A stretch of 9,047 nucleotides of DNA from Oscillospiraceae bacterium (lineage in GTDB: Bacteria; Bacillota; Clostridia; Oscillospirales; Oscillospiraceae), in the NCBI GenBank assembly GCA_015068335.1, contig SVKT01000063.1, forward strand, positions 1 to 9,047, written 5' to 3'. Below, piece after piece: positions 1 through 4,280 of the stretch; the first letter of the stretch is position 1, and the number at the start of each line of letters is the position of its first letter. The notes under the pieces are model-generated. The model ran no database searches. It was not told the origin of the DNA and saw only the letters and a program-made list of their open reading frames with translations. A program made the position numbers and the translations under genes.

Positions 1-8
1 CTGCTCCA
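1..8 (+). tRNA. 3' end of a tRNA, probably tRNA-Gly (partial)
   Basis: The first eight bases read CTGCTCCA, followed eight bases later by another tRNA gene. An encoded CCA end preceded by T as discriminator base fits tRNA-Gly or tRNA-Cys. The preceding CTGC would be the end of the 3' acceptor strand and would suit a tRNA-Gly starting GCAG. A Gly-Arg-His-Gln-Lys order is plausible for Clostridia. Only the tail is present, so the identity is inferred. Confidence 0.4.
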
Positions 9-15
9 TAAATTT

Positions 16-92
16 GCGCCAGTAGCTCAGCTGGATAGAGCAACTGCCTTCTAAGCAGTAGGCCAGGGGTTCGAGTCCCTTCTGGCGTACCA
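16..92 (+). tRNA. tRNA-Arg (anticodon TCT)
   Basis: A complete cloverleaf can be drawn. The acceptor arm 16-22 pairs with 82-88, closing with a G-T pair. The anticodon stem is 43-47 with 55-59, and loop 48-54 (CTTCTAA) has anticodon TCT at 50-52, which reads AGA. The T-loop motif GGTTCGAGTCC is present, the discriminator is A89, and CCA is encoded at 90-92. It is the first full member of a co-oriented tRNA cluster. Confidence 0.97.
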
Positions 93-128
93 TTTTCCCC
101 TAATTGTCGGCTTTCAGGTATTGGACTT

Positions 129-205
129 GGTGGGTGTAGTTCAATTGGCAGAGCACCGGATTGTGGTTCCGGGCGTTGTGGGTTCGAGTCCCATCACCCA
201 CCCCA
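129..205 (+). tRNA. tRNA-His (anticodon GTG)
   Basis: The acceptor arm 130-136 (GTGGGTG) pairs perfectly with 195-201. The anticodon loop is 161-167 (TTGTGGT), with GTG at 163-165. The discriminator is C202 and CCA is encoded at 203-205. The extra G at 129 opposite C202 is the G-1 identity element characteristic of tRNA-His, here encoded in the DNA, so the mature 5' end is set at 129. Confidence 0.97.
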
Positions 206-210
206 GATAC

Positions 211-241
211 AAAGGGGATCGGGGTTACCCCGGTCCCCTTT
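211..241 (+). other. strong hairpin inside the tRNA cluster
   Basis: Bases 211-224 pair with 228-241 around a three-base loop (TTA). This gives a 14-pair stem with a single T-G wobble, very rich in G-C pairs. The following bases, GACTCTTTCC, are not a proper T run, so this is at best a poor intrinsic terminator. It lies between tRNA-His and tRNA-Gln with only 14 bases before the next tRNA. It could slow or partly end transcription, or guide processing of the precursor. Confidence 0.6.
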
Positions 242-255
242 GACTCTTTCCACAT

Positions 256-330
256 TGGGGCGTCGCCAAGTGGTAAGGCAAGGGACTTTGACTCCCTCAT
301 CCGCTGGTTCGAATCCAGCCGTCCCAGCCA
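256..330 (+). tRNA. tRNA-Gln (anticodon TTG)
   Basis: The acceptor arm 256-262 (TGGGGCG) pairs with 320-326 (CGTCCCA), with one G-T wobble. The anticodon loop is 286-292 (CTTTGAC), with TTG at 288-290. The T-loop motif GGTTCGAATCC is present, the discriminator is G327, and CCA is encoded at 328-330. The weak first pair (T-A) is typical of tRNA-Gln. Confidence 0.96.
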
Positions 331-365
331 GCCTTTTTCGCCCCGCGCGTTTATATAATAGATCC

Positions 366-441
366 GATCCGGTAGCTCAGCCGGCAGAGCAACTGCCTTT
401 TAAGCAGTGGGTCCGGGGTTCGAATCCCCGCCGGGTCACCA
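366..441 (+). tRNA. tRNA-Lys (anticodon TTT)
   Basis: The acceptor arm 366-372 (GATCCGG) pairs with 431-437, with one T-G wobble. The anticodon loop is 397-403 (CTTTTAA), with TTT at 399-401. The discriminator is A438 and CCA is encoded at 439-441. It is the last tRNA of the cluster and runs directly into a terminator-like hairpin whose first base is the final A of its CCA. Confidence 0.97.
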
Positions 442-470
442 AACCCCAAATGCATCGCATTTGGGGTTTT
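441..470 (+). terminator. intrinsic terminator of the tRNA cluster
   Basis: There is a perfect 13-base stem, 441-453 with 457-469, around an ATC loop. It is followed by a short TTTT at 467-470 that is mostly inside the stem, then GC. It most likely ends the tRNA transcript. With so short a T run, some readthrough into the gene at 499 is likely. Confidence 0.75.
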
Positions 471-498
471 GCTATACCAAAAAAGGAGGCGGTGCGCG

Positions 499-1002
499 AT
501 GTACGACGAACTGACGGAAGTCGACATCAAAAAAATGCGCCAGGAGATCGACCATCGTGTGCGCGTCCTGCGTCCCCAACTCATCGAGGAAGTGCAGACC
601 GCCCGCGCCTTCGGCGACCTCAGCGAAAACTTTGAGTACAAGTGTGCCAAGCAGGCCAAAAACCGCAACGACAGCCGTATCCGCTACCTGGAACGGATGA
701 TCCGCACGGCCAAGGTCATCCGGGTAGACGACGGCGGAGACACCATAAACCTGTTCGACCGGGTCACCATCTACAATGAGATGGTGAAGCAGGAGATGAC
801 CATCCGCATCGTGACCACTCTGCGGCAGGACGCCCTGAAAGGGCTCATCAGCAAAGAATCCCCCGTGGGAAAGGCGCTGATGGGACACGCCGTGGGCGAC
901 CGGGTGGAGGTAGAGGTCAGCCCCACGATGAAGTATTTTGTGGAGATCCGTGCCATTGAAAAAGGGCAGGACGACGAGTCGCTGGAAATCAGCGCCTATT
1001 AA
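499..1002 (+). CDS. greA: GreA/GreB-family transcription elongation factor
   Basis: The product is a 167-residue GreA-type factor. This family inserts a coiled coil into the RNA polymerase secondary channel and stimulates cleavage of backtracked RNA. An N-terminal helical hairpin (about 1-75) carries the tip motif GDLSENFEY at 39-47. D40 and E43 match the acidic residues that coordinate the catalytic Mg in GreA. A C-terminal FKBP-like domain (about 85-155) holds the GreA hallmark SPVGKALMG at 121-129. The tip helix is unusually basic (KCAKQAKNRNDSR), so this may be a second, divergent GreA copy. An in-frame ATG exists at 469, but it lies in the upstream hairpin. ATG 499 has AAGGAGG at 482-488 and is preferred. 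The likely downstream partners are the Spx-like and dus genes. No clear promoter is seen directly upstream. Confidence 0.9.
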   Translation: MYDELTEVDIKKMRQEIDHRVRVLRPQLIEEVQTARAFGDLSENFEYKCAKQAKNRNDSRIRYLERMIRTAKVIRVDDGGDTINLFDRVTIYNEMVKQEMTIRIVTTLRQDALKGLISKESPVGKALMGHAVGDRVEVEVSPTMKYFVEIRAIEKGQDDESLEISAY

Positions 1003-1006
1003 GCGC

Positions 1007-1035
1007 AAAAAAAACTGCCGGAAAAGTCCGGCAGT
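1007..1035 (-). terminator. hairpin that is a terminator only on the minus strand
   Basis: A perfect 9-base stem, 1014-1022 with 1027-1035, surrounds an AAAG loop. Eight A's at 1007-1014 precede it on the plus strand, and the plus-strand 3' flank (CATCCCT) has no T run. Read on the minus strand, the same hairpin is followed by eight T's, the classic form of an intrinsic terminator. It would therefore stop antisense transcription heading into greA, while greA readthrough to the next gene stays possible. Confidence 0.65.
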
Positions 1036-1046
1036 CATCCCTAAAA

Positions 1047-1060
1047 GCCAATATATTGGC
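1047..1060. repeat. 14-bp perfect palindrome upstream of the Spx-like gene
   Basis: GCCAATATATTGGC equals its own reverse complement. It directly touches the ribosome binding site (GAAAGGAG at 1061-1068) of the gene at 1074. As DNA it could be an operator. As RNA it would form a five-pair stem with a TATA loop one base from the binding site. No function is proven. Confidence 0.55.
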
Positions 1061-1073
1061 GAAAGGAGTCAAT

Positions 1074-1424
1074 ATGTTATTCATTTGCTATCCAAAATGC
1101 ACCACTTGCCAGAAGGCAAAGGCGTGGCTGGACGAAAACGGCATTTCCTATGACCTGCGGGACATCAAGCAGGACAACCCCTCTTACGAGGAACTGTTCC
1201 GCTGGTGGAAGCAAAGCGGCCTGCCCTTGAAGAAGTTTTTCAACACCAGCGGCTTGCAGTACAAAGCGCTGGAACTGAAAGACAAACTGCCCGCGATGGG
1301 CGAGGAGGAGCAGTTGCGCCTGCTGGCCACCGACGGTATGCTGGTGAAGCGTCCGCTGCTCGTCTGCGGTGACGCCGTGCTGACGGGCTTCCGTCAGGCG
1401 GAGTGGGAAGCGCTGCTGAAATGA
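1074..1424 (+). CDS. ArsC/Spx-family thioredoxin-fold protein
   Basis: The product is 116 residues, the usual length for the ArsC/Spx/MgsR/YffB family. The N-terminus has a redox CxxC motif (C9-T-T-C12) plus C5 in CYPKCTTC, followed by the thioredoxin-fold pattern AKAWLDENGISYDLRDI. The FFNTSG motif is at 55-60 and a K-R-P near 92-94 lies in the position of the ArsC active-site arginine. Members are Spx-type RNA polymerase-binding regulators or glutathione/thioredoxin-linked reductases. The sequence alone does not say which, and arsenate reduction is not supported by any nearby ars gene. ATG 1074 is chosen over the in-frame TTG at 1056 because GAAAGGAG lies at 1061-1068. The stop overlaps the start of the dus gene as ATGA, which implies coupled translation. 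Confidence 0.88.
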   Translation: MLFICYPKCTTCQKAKAWLDENGISYDLRDIKQDNPSYEELFRWWKQSGLPLKKFFNTSGLQYKALELKDKLPAMGEEEQLRLLATDGMLVKRPLLVCGDAVLTGFRQAEWEALLK

Positions 1425-2386
1425 TCACGCGATACGATCTTGCGCCGCTGGACGGCATCACAAAACTGGTGTTCCGGCAGGTCTGGCACCGCCATTTTGG
1501 CGGGGCGGACCGCTACTTCATCCCGTTCTTCTCGCCCACGGATCACCATACCATCACGCCCCGCGACTTCCGGGAGATCGATCCCTCCGCCAACCGCGGC
1601 CTGCCCTCTGTGCCGCAGATTATGACCTGCAAGGCGCCGGACTTCCTCTGGGGCGCGGAGCAATTGCGGGAGATGGGGTACGGGGAGGTCAACCTGAACC
1701 TGGGCTGCCCTTCCGGCACGGTCACCGCAAAGGGAAAGGGCTCCGGTTTTCTGGCAAAGCCGGACGAACTGGATCGCTTCTTTAACGAGGTGTTTTCCGC
1801 CGTCACCATTCCGGTTTCCGTCAAGACCCGGTTGGGCATTGCCGACCCGGAGGAATTTTCCCGGATCCTGGAAATCTATAATCGCTATCCCATTGCCTGC
1901 CTGACCATCCACGCCCGGGTGCAGAAGGAGAAGTACCGGGGCGCCGTGCATCTGGACGCCTTTGCCGCGGCGCTGGCCGGGAGCAAAAATCCGGTTTGCT
2001 ACAACGGCGACCTGCGGACGGTGGAGGAGGTGCAGGCCTTTGTGGCCCGGTTTCCCGCCGTGGATGCCGTTATGATCGGCCGCGGCGCGGTGGCCGACCC
2101 TGCGCTGCTGCGCAAACTCCGGGGCGGACAGGCCGCCACCCGTGCGGAGTTGCAGGCCTTTACCCAGGATCTGTACCAGTCCTATCAGGCCTTTTATGGT
2201 CAGGTGGGTACCGCCGCCCAGCGGATGCGGGAGGTCTGGTTCTACCTGATCCATCTGTTTGCGGATGCGGAAAAACTGAACAAGAAACTGCGCCGCTTCA
2301 AAAACCCCGGAGAGTATGAGACCATCGAAGCCCAGATCTTCGCGGAACTTGCTCTGCGCGATCATAGCGAGGGAGATTTGATCTGA
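1421..2386 (+). CDS. dus: tRNA-dihydrouridine synthase
   Basis: The 321-residue flavoenzyme family member reduces uridine to dihydrouridine in tRNA D-loops using FMN and NAD(P)H. Visible family motifs are LAPLDGIT (7-14, FMN-binding start of the barrel), NLGCPSG (93-99, with catalytic C96), SVKTRLG (133-139), TIHAR (162-166), NGD (195-197) and MIGRGAVADPALL (218-230, phosphate binding). A helical C-terminal domain follows from about 240. It is a compact member, and I cannot assign DusA, B or C specificity. A GTG lies in frame at 1403, but ATG 1421 sits in the ATGA overlap with the Spx-like gene and gives the family N-terminus. The ribosome binding site is weak, so translation probably depends on the upstream gene. 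The link to the tRNA cluster 1 kb upstream may be coincidence. Confidence 0.94.
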   Translation: MITRYDLAPLDGITKLVFRQVWHRHFGGADRYFIPFFSPTDHHTITPRDFREIDPSANRGLPSVPQIMTCKAPDFLWGAEQLREMGYGEVNLNLGCPSGTVTAKGKGSGFLAKPDELDRFFNEVFSAVTIPVSVKTRLGIADPEEFSRILEIYNRYPIACLTIHARVQKEKYRGAVHLDAFAAALAGSKNPVCYNGDLRTVEEVQAFVARFPAVDAVMIGRGAVADPALLRKLRGGQAATRAELQAFTQDLYQSYQAFYGQVGTAAQRMREVWFYLIHLFADAEKLNKKLRRFKNPGEYETIEAQIFAELALRDHSEGDLI

Positions 2387-2390
2387 ATAA

Positions 2391-2419
2391 AAAAGGACAC
2401 GCCGATGGCGTGTCCTTTT
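2391..2419. terminator. bidirectional intrinsic terminator
   Basis: A perfect 13-base stem, 2391-2403 with 2407-2419, surrounds a GAT loop. It starts with a run of A's and ends with a run of T's, so it works in both directions. It separates the convergent ends of dus (+) and the PTS-IIC-like gene (-). Confidence 0.88.
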
Positions 2420-2434
2420 CGTATGTATGAGGGA

Positions 2435-3541
2435 TCAGGAGAGGGTCAGGTCTCCGTCCTTGACCCAGCCCAGTTTGCGGCACACCGCATTGATGGCGGG
2501 GGCGAGGATGGCGGGAAGGACGAAGGAGATCAGGATCAGACCCAGCCAGTCAAAGCCGGTGGGGGTGATGGCGGCAGCGCCGTTGGCGATGGCCTTCTCA
2601 CTGGGGGCGACCCAGCCCGTCCACACGCCCAACTGACCACACAGGCCGCAGGTGCCCATACCGGAGTTGATGGGGGCGCCGTTCATTTCCAGTTTGAACA
2701 CGCAGGTGGCGATGGGGCCGGTGATGGCGGAGGCGAGGGTGGGGGCGATCCAGATGCGGGGGTTCTTCACAATGTTGGGCATTTGCAGCATAGAGGTTCC
2801 CAGACCCTGGGACACCAGTCCGCCCCAGCGGTTTTCCTTGAAACTCATCACGGCAAAGCCGATCATCTGGGCGCAGCAGCCTGCCACGGCAGCGCCGCCG
2901 GCAAGGCCCGTGAGGCCCAGCACAGAGCAGATGGCGGCGGAGGAGATGGGCAGCGTCAGCGCCACGCCCACCAGAACGGACACCAGAATGCCCATCAGGA
3001 AGGGCTGCAACTCCGTAGCCCGCATAATCAGTTGACCGAAAGCACTGGCGGCGGAGCCGATGGGCGGCGCGATGACCCACGCCGAGCCAATGCCCACCAG
3101 GGTGGTGACGATGGGCGTCACCAGAATGTCGACCTTGGTCTCCTTGCTGACGACCTTGCCGCACTCGGCGGCAATGATGGCCACAAACAGCACGGCCAGC
3201 GGGCCGCCTGCACCACCCAACGCGTTGCAGGAATAGCCCACGGTGGCCAGGGAGAACAGCACCAGCGGAGGCGCTTGCAGCGCGTAGCCGATGGCAATGG
3301 CCATAGCGGGGCCGCTCATAAAGGAGCACATACCGCCGATGGTGTAGGGGACCTTGTTGATCTCGATGATGGGCGCGGTCAGGAATCCGATGCCGAACTG
3401 GCTGCCGATGGTGTTGAGGATCGTACCAATGAGCAGCGAGCAGAACAGACCCTGCGCCATCGCGCCCAGCGCGTCAATGCCGTAGCGCTTGGCGGAGATG
3501 ACGATGTTTTTGCGCTTCATAAATGCTTTTACTTTTTCCAC
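2435..3541 (-). CDS. PTS-IIC-like membrane protein (PfoR/COG3641 family), candidate niacin-regulated transporter
   Basis: A 368-residue, very hydrophobic protein with many Gly/Ala-rich membrane segments. It resembles the family annotated as stand-alone PTS transporter subunit IIC (PTS_EIIC_2), or formerly as PfoR, a putative toxin regulator. The N-terminal amphipathic part (VEKVKAFMKRKN) leads to the typical SAKRYGIDALGAMAQGLF stretch. No IIA or IIB domain and no phosphorylation site is seen, and no PTS partner gene is nearby. It lies just downstream of niaR on the same strand. It has its own promoter at 3605-3633, overlapped by a perfect palindrome, so I infer control by NiaR. I also recall a predicted nicotinate-regulated transporter group of this general type, but cannot verify it here. 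GTG 3541 is chosen over ATG 3520 because AGGTG sits six bases upstream. Confidence 0.82.
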   Translation of the reverse strand: MEKVKAFMKRKNIVISAKRYGIDALGAMAQGLFCSLLIGTILNTIGSQFGIGFLTAPIIEINKVPYTIGGMCSFMSGPAMAIAIGYALQAPPLVLFSLATVGYSCNALGGAGGPLAVLFVAIIAAECGKVVSKETKVDILVTPIVTTLVGIGSAWVIAPPIGSAASAFGQLIMRATELQPFLMGILVSVLVGVALTLPISSAAICSVLGLTGLAGGAAVAGCCAQMIGFAVMSFKENRWGGLVSQGLGTSMLQMPNIVKNPRIWIAPTLASAITGPIATCVFKLEMNGAPINSGMGTCGLCGQLGVWTGWVAPSEKAIANGAAAITPTGFDWLGLILISFVLPAILAPAINAVCRKLGWVKDGDLTLS

Positions 3542-3547
3542 GATCAG

Positions 3548-3552
3548 CACCT
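3548..3552 (-). promoter_or_regulatory. ribosome binding site deciding a GTG start
   Basis: AGGTG on the minus strand lies six bases before GTG 3541. The next in-frame ATG (3520) has only a distant, poor GGAAAAAG. This favours GTG and adds seven residues to the membrane protein. Confidence 0.55.
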
Positions 3553-3565
3553 GCTTTACAGAAAA

Positions 3566-3609
3566 ATAGTATGGTCGACAGGTGTCTTGACACCTGTCGA
3601 CCATACTAT
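3566..3609. promoter_or_regulatory. 21-bp perfect inverted repeat, probable NiaR operator
   Basis: Bases 3566-3586 are the exact reverse complement of 3589-3609, with only TT between. The core reads ACAGGTGTCTTGACACCTGT. The repeat covers the last bases of the -10 box and the predicted transcription start (about 3597-3598) of the PTS-IIC-like gene, the classic place for a repressor. The gene next door encodes NiaR, whose operators I recall as palindromes with ACA/TGT-containing half sites. On the minus strand the right-hand end runs into TATTTTTC, so an RNA hairpin role is also possible. Confidence 0.72.
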
Positions 3610-3633
3610 ACACGCGGCATAGGCGCTTGTCAA
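3605..3633 (-). promoter_or_regulatory. sigma-A promoter of the PTS-IIC-like gene
   Basis: On the minus strand there is a perfect -35 TTGACA (3633-3628), a 17-base spacer and -10 TATAGT (3610-3605). The -35 overlaps the niaR stop codon. The predicted start lies inside the large palindrome, leaving a leader of roughly 57 bases before GTG 3541. Confidence 0.8.
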
Positions 3634-4142
3634 TGATTTTCCTCGTCTTTCAGCAAAAAGCCCATAGCGTCCAGCGCTTCCAGCGCCCGCCGGTATGCGG
3701 CTTCGTCGGGGCAGGAGAGGGTGTGGAGGTGGATGCCCTCGGTCAGGCGGGACAAAGGCGCGGTGCAGCGGGCGAGGAACTGCTGCACATCGTAGCGGCT
3801 GGAAAGTTGCAGGGGGCCTGTGAGTTGGCCGTAAACGGGGTGTTCCACGATGACGTCCAGCACCGTGCAGCCGTTATCCACGAAACTGTTCAGTTCAGGT
3901 TCCATATCGGCGCCGCCGTGCCGGCAGGCTACCTGCCGGATCAGACCTGCGGGGGAGCGCTGGATCACGTACCCCCGGGGGGTGGCGAAAATTTCCTCGC
4001 CGGCGGCGCGCAGCAGGGCGATGTCGCCCACGATCACCTGACGGCTGACGGAAAAACGGGTGGCCAGCGCACCGGCGCTGATGGGAAGGGAGGCGGATTG
4101 TAAACACGCCAGAATCGACTGGCGACGCTGCGCTGCCTGCAT
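3630..4142 (-). CDS. niaR: NiaR-type niacin-responsive transcriptional repressor (HTH + 3H domain)
   Basis: The 170-residue protein has an N-terminal winged-helix HTH_11 domain (about 5-60), with SVSRQVIVGDIALLRAAG and ATPRGY, then a C-terminal 3H domain. H75, E83, H138 and H140 have the spacing of the metal ligands I recall for the Thermotoga homologue TM1602 (His79, Glu87, His144, His146). The family motif VIVEHPVYG is at 98-105 and GIHLHTL at 136-142. NiaR represses NAD synthesis and niacin uptake genes when nicotinic acid is bound. ATG 4142 has AAAGGAGG seven bases upstream. The longer open frame to 4274 is rejected because it includes the promoter. The gene lies upstream of the PTS-IIC-like gene with the palindrome between them. 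No nad genes are in this window, which suggests a transport-only role here. Confidence 0.93.
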   Translation of the reverse strand: MQAAQRRQSILACLQSASLPISAGALATRFSVSRQVIVGDIALLRAAGEEIFATPRGYVIQRSPAGLIRQVACRHGGADMEPELNSFVDNGCTVLDVIVEHPVYGQLTGPLQLSSRYDVQQFLARCTAPLSRLTEGIHLHTLSCPDEAAYRRALEALDAMGFLLKDEENH

Positions 4143-4171
4143 AGAGGACCCTCCTTTGCTGTTATGACAGC

Positions 4172-4199
4172 AGTATAGCATACGCTTTGAAAAATGCAA
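4172..4199 (-). promoter_or_regulatory. probable niaR promoter
   Basis: On the minus strand TTGCAT (4199-4194), a 16-base spacer and TATACT (4177-4172) precede niaR. The predicted start is near 4165 and the leader is about 20-25 bases. No copy of the ACAGGTGTC half site is found here, so autorepression through the same operator is not indicated. Confidence 0.6.
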
Positions 4200-4241
4200 A
4201 GGATTCCGTTGGGAAATTGAGAAGATTTCGTTTCCGGCAGG

Positions 4242-4271
4242 AAAAAACCGCCGCGGCAGAGCCGCGGCGGT
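4242..4271 (-). terminator. intrinsic terminator of the lysA-like gene
   Basis: An 11-base, extremely G-C-rich stem (4261-4271 with 4247-4257) around a three-base loop is followed on the minus strand by six T's (4247-4242). It begins 9 bases after the stop of the lysA-like gene. It isolates that gene from niaR. Confidence 0.92.
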
Positions 4272-4280
4272 CAAAGGGTC

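Noticed and set aside
351..365. TATAAT at 354-359 as a separate promoter for tRNA-Lys
   Set aside because: The matching -35 position (331-336, GCCTTT) is poor, and the start would fall exactly on the tRNA 5' end with no leader. More likely chance in an A-T-rich spacer.
1..470. Integration (att) site or mobile element at the tRNA genes
   Set aside because: No integrase, no duplicated tRNA 3' end and no direct repeat are visible in the window.
470..490. TGCTATACC as an extended -10 for greA
   Set aside because: The start would fall within the ribosome binding site at 482-488, and there is no -35.
469..498. Upstream in-frame ATG at 469 for the GreA-like gene
   Set aside because: It lies in the terminator hairpin, has no ribosome binding site, and adds residues not typical of GreA.
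1074..1424. Calling the ArsC-family gene an arsenate reductase
   Set aside because: It has a CxxC thioredoxin-like motif as in Spx/MgsR proteins, and there are no arsenic genes nearby.
2405..3622. Long plus-strand open frame opposite the PTS-IIC-like gene
   Set aside because: It is a mirror of the real gene: its protein is full of His, Gly, Gln and Asp with no fold or family look, and it has no ribosome binding site.
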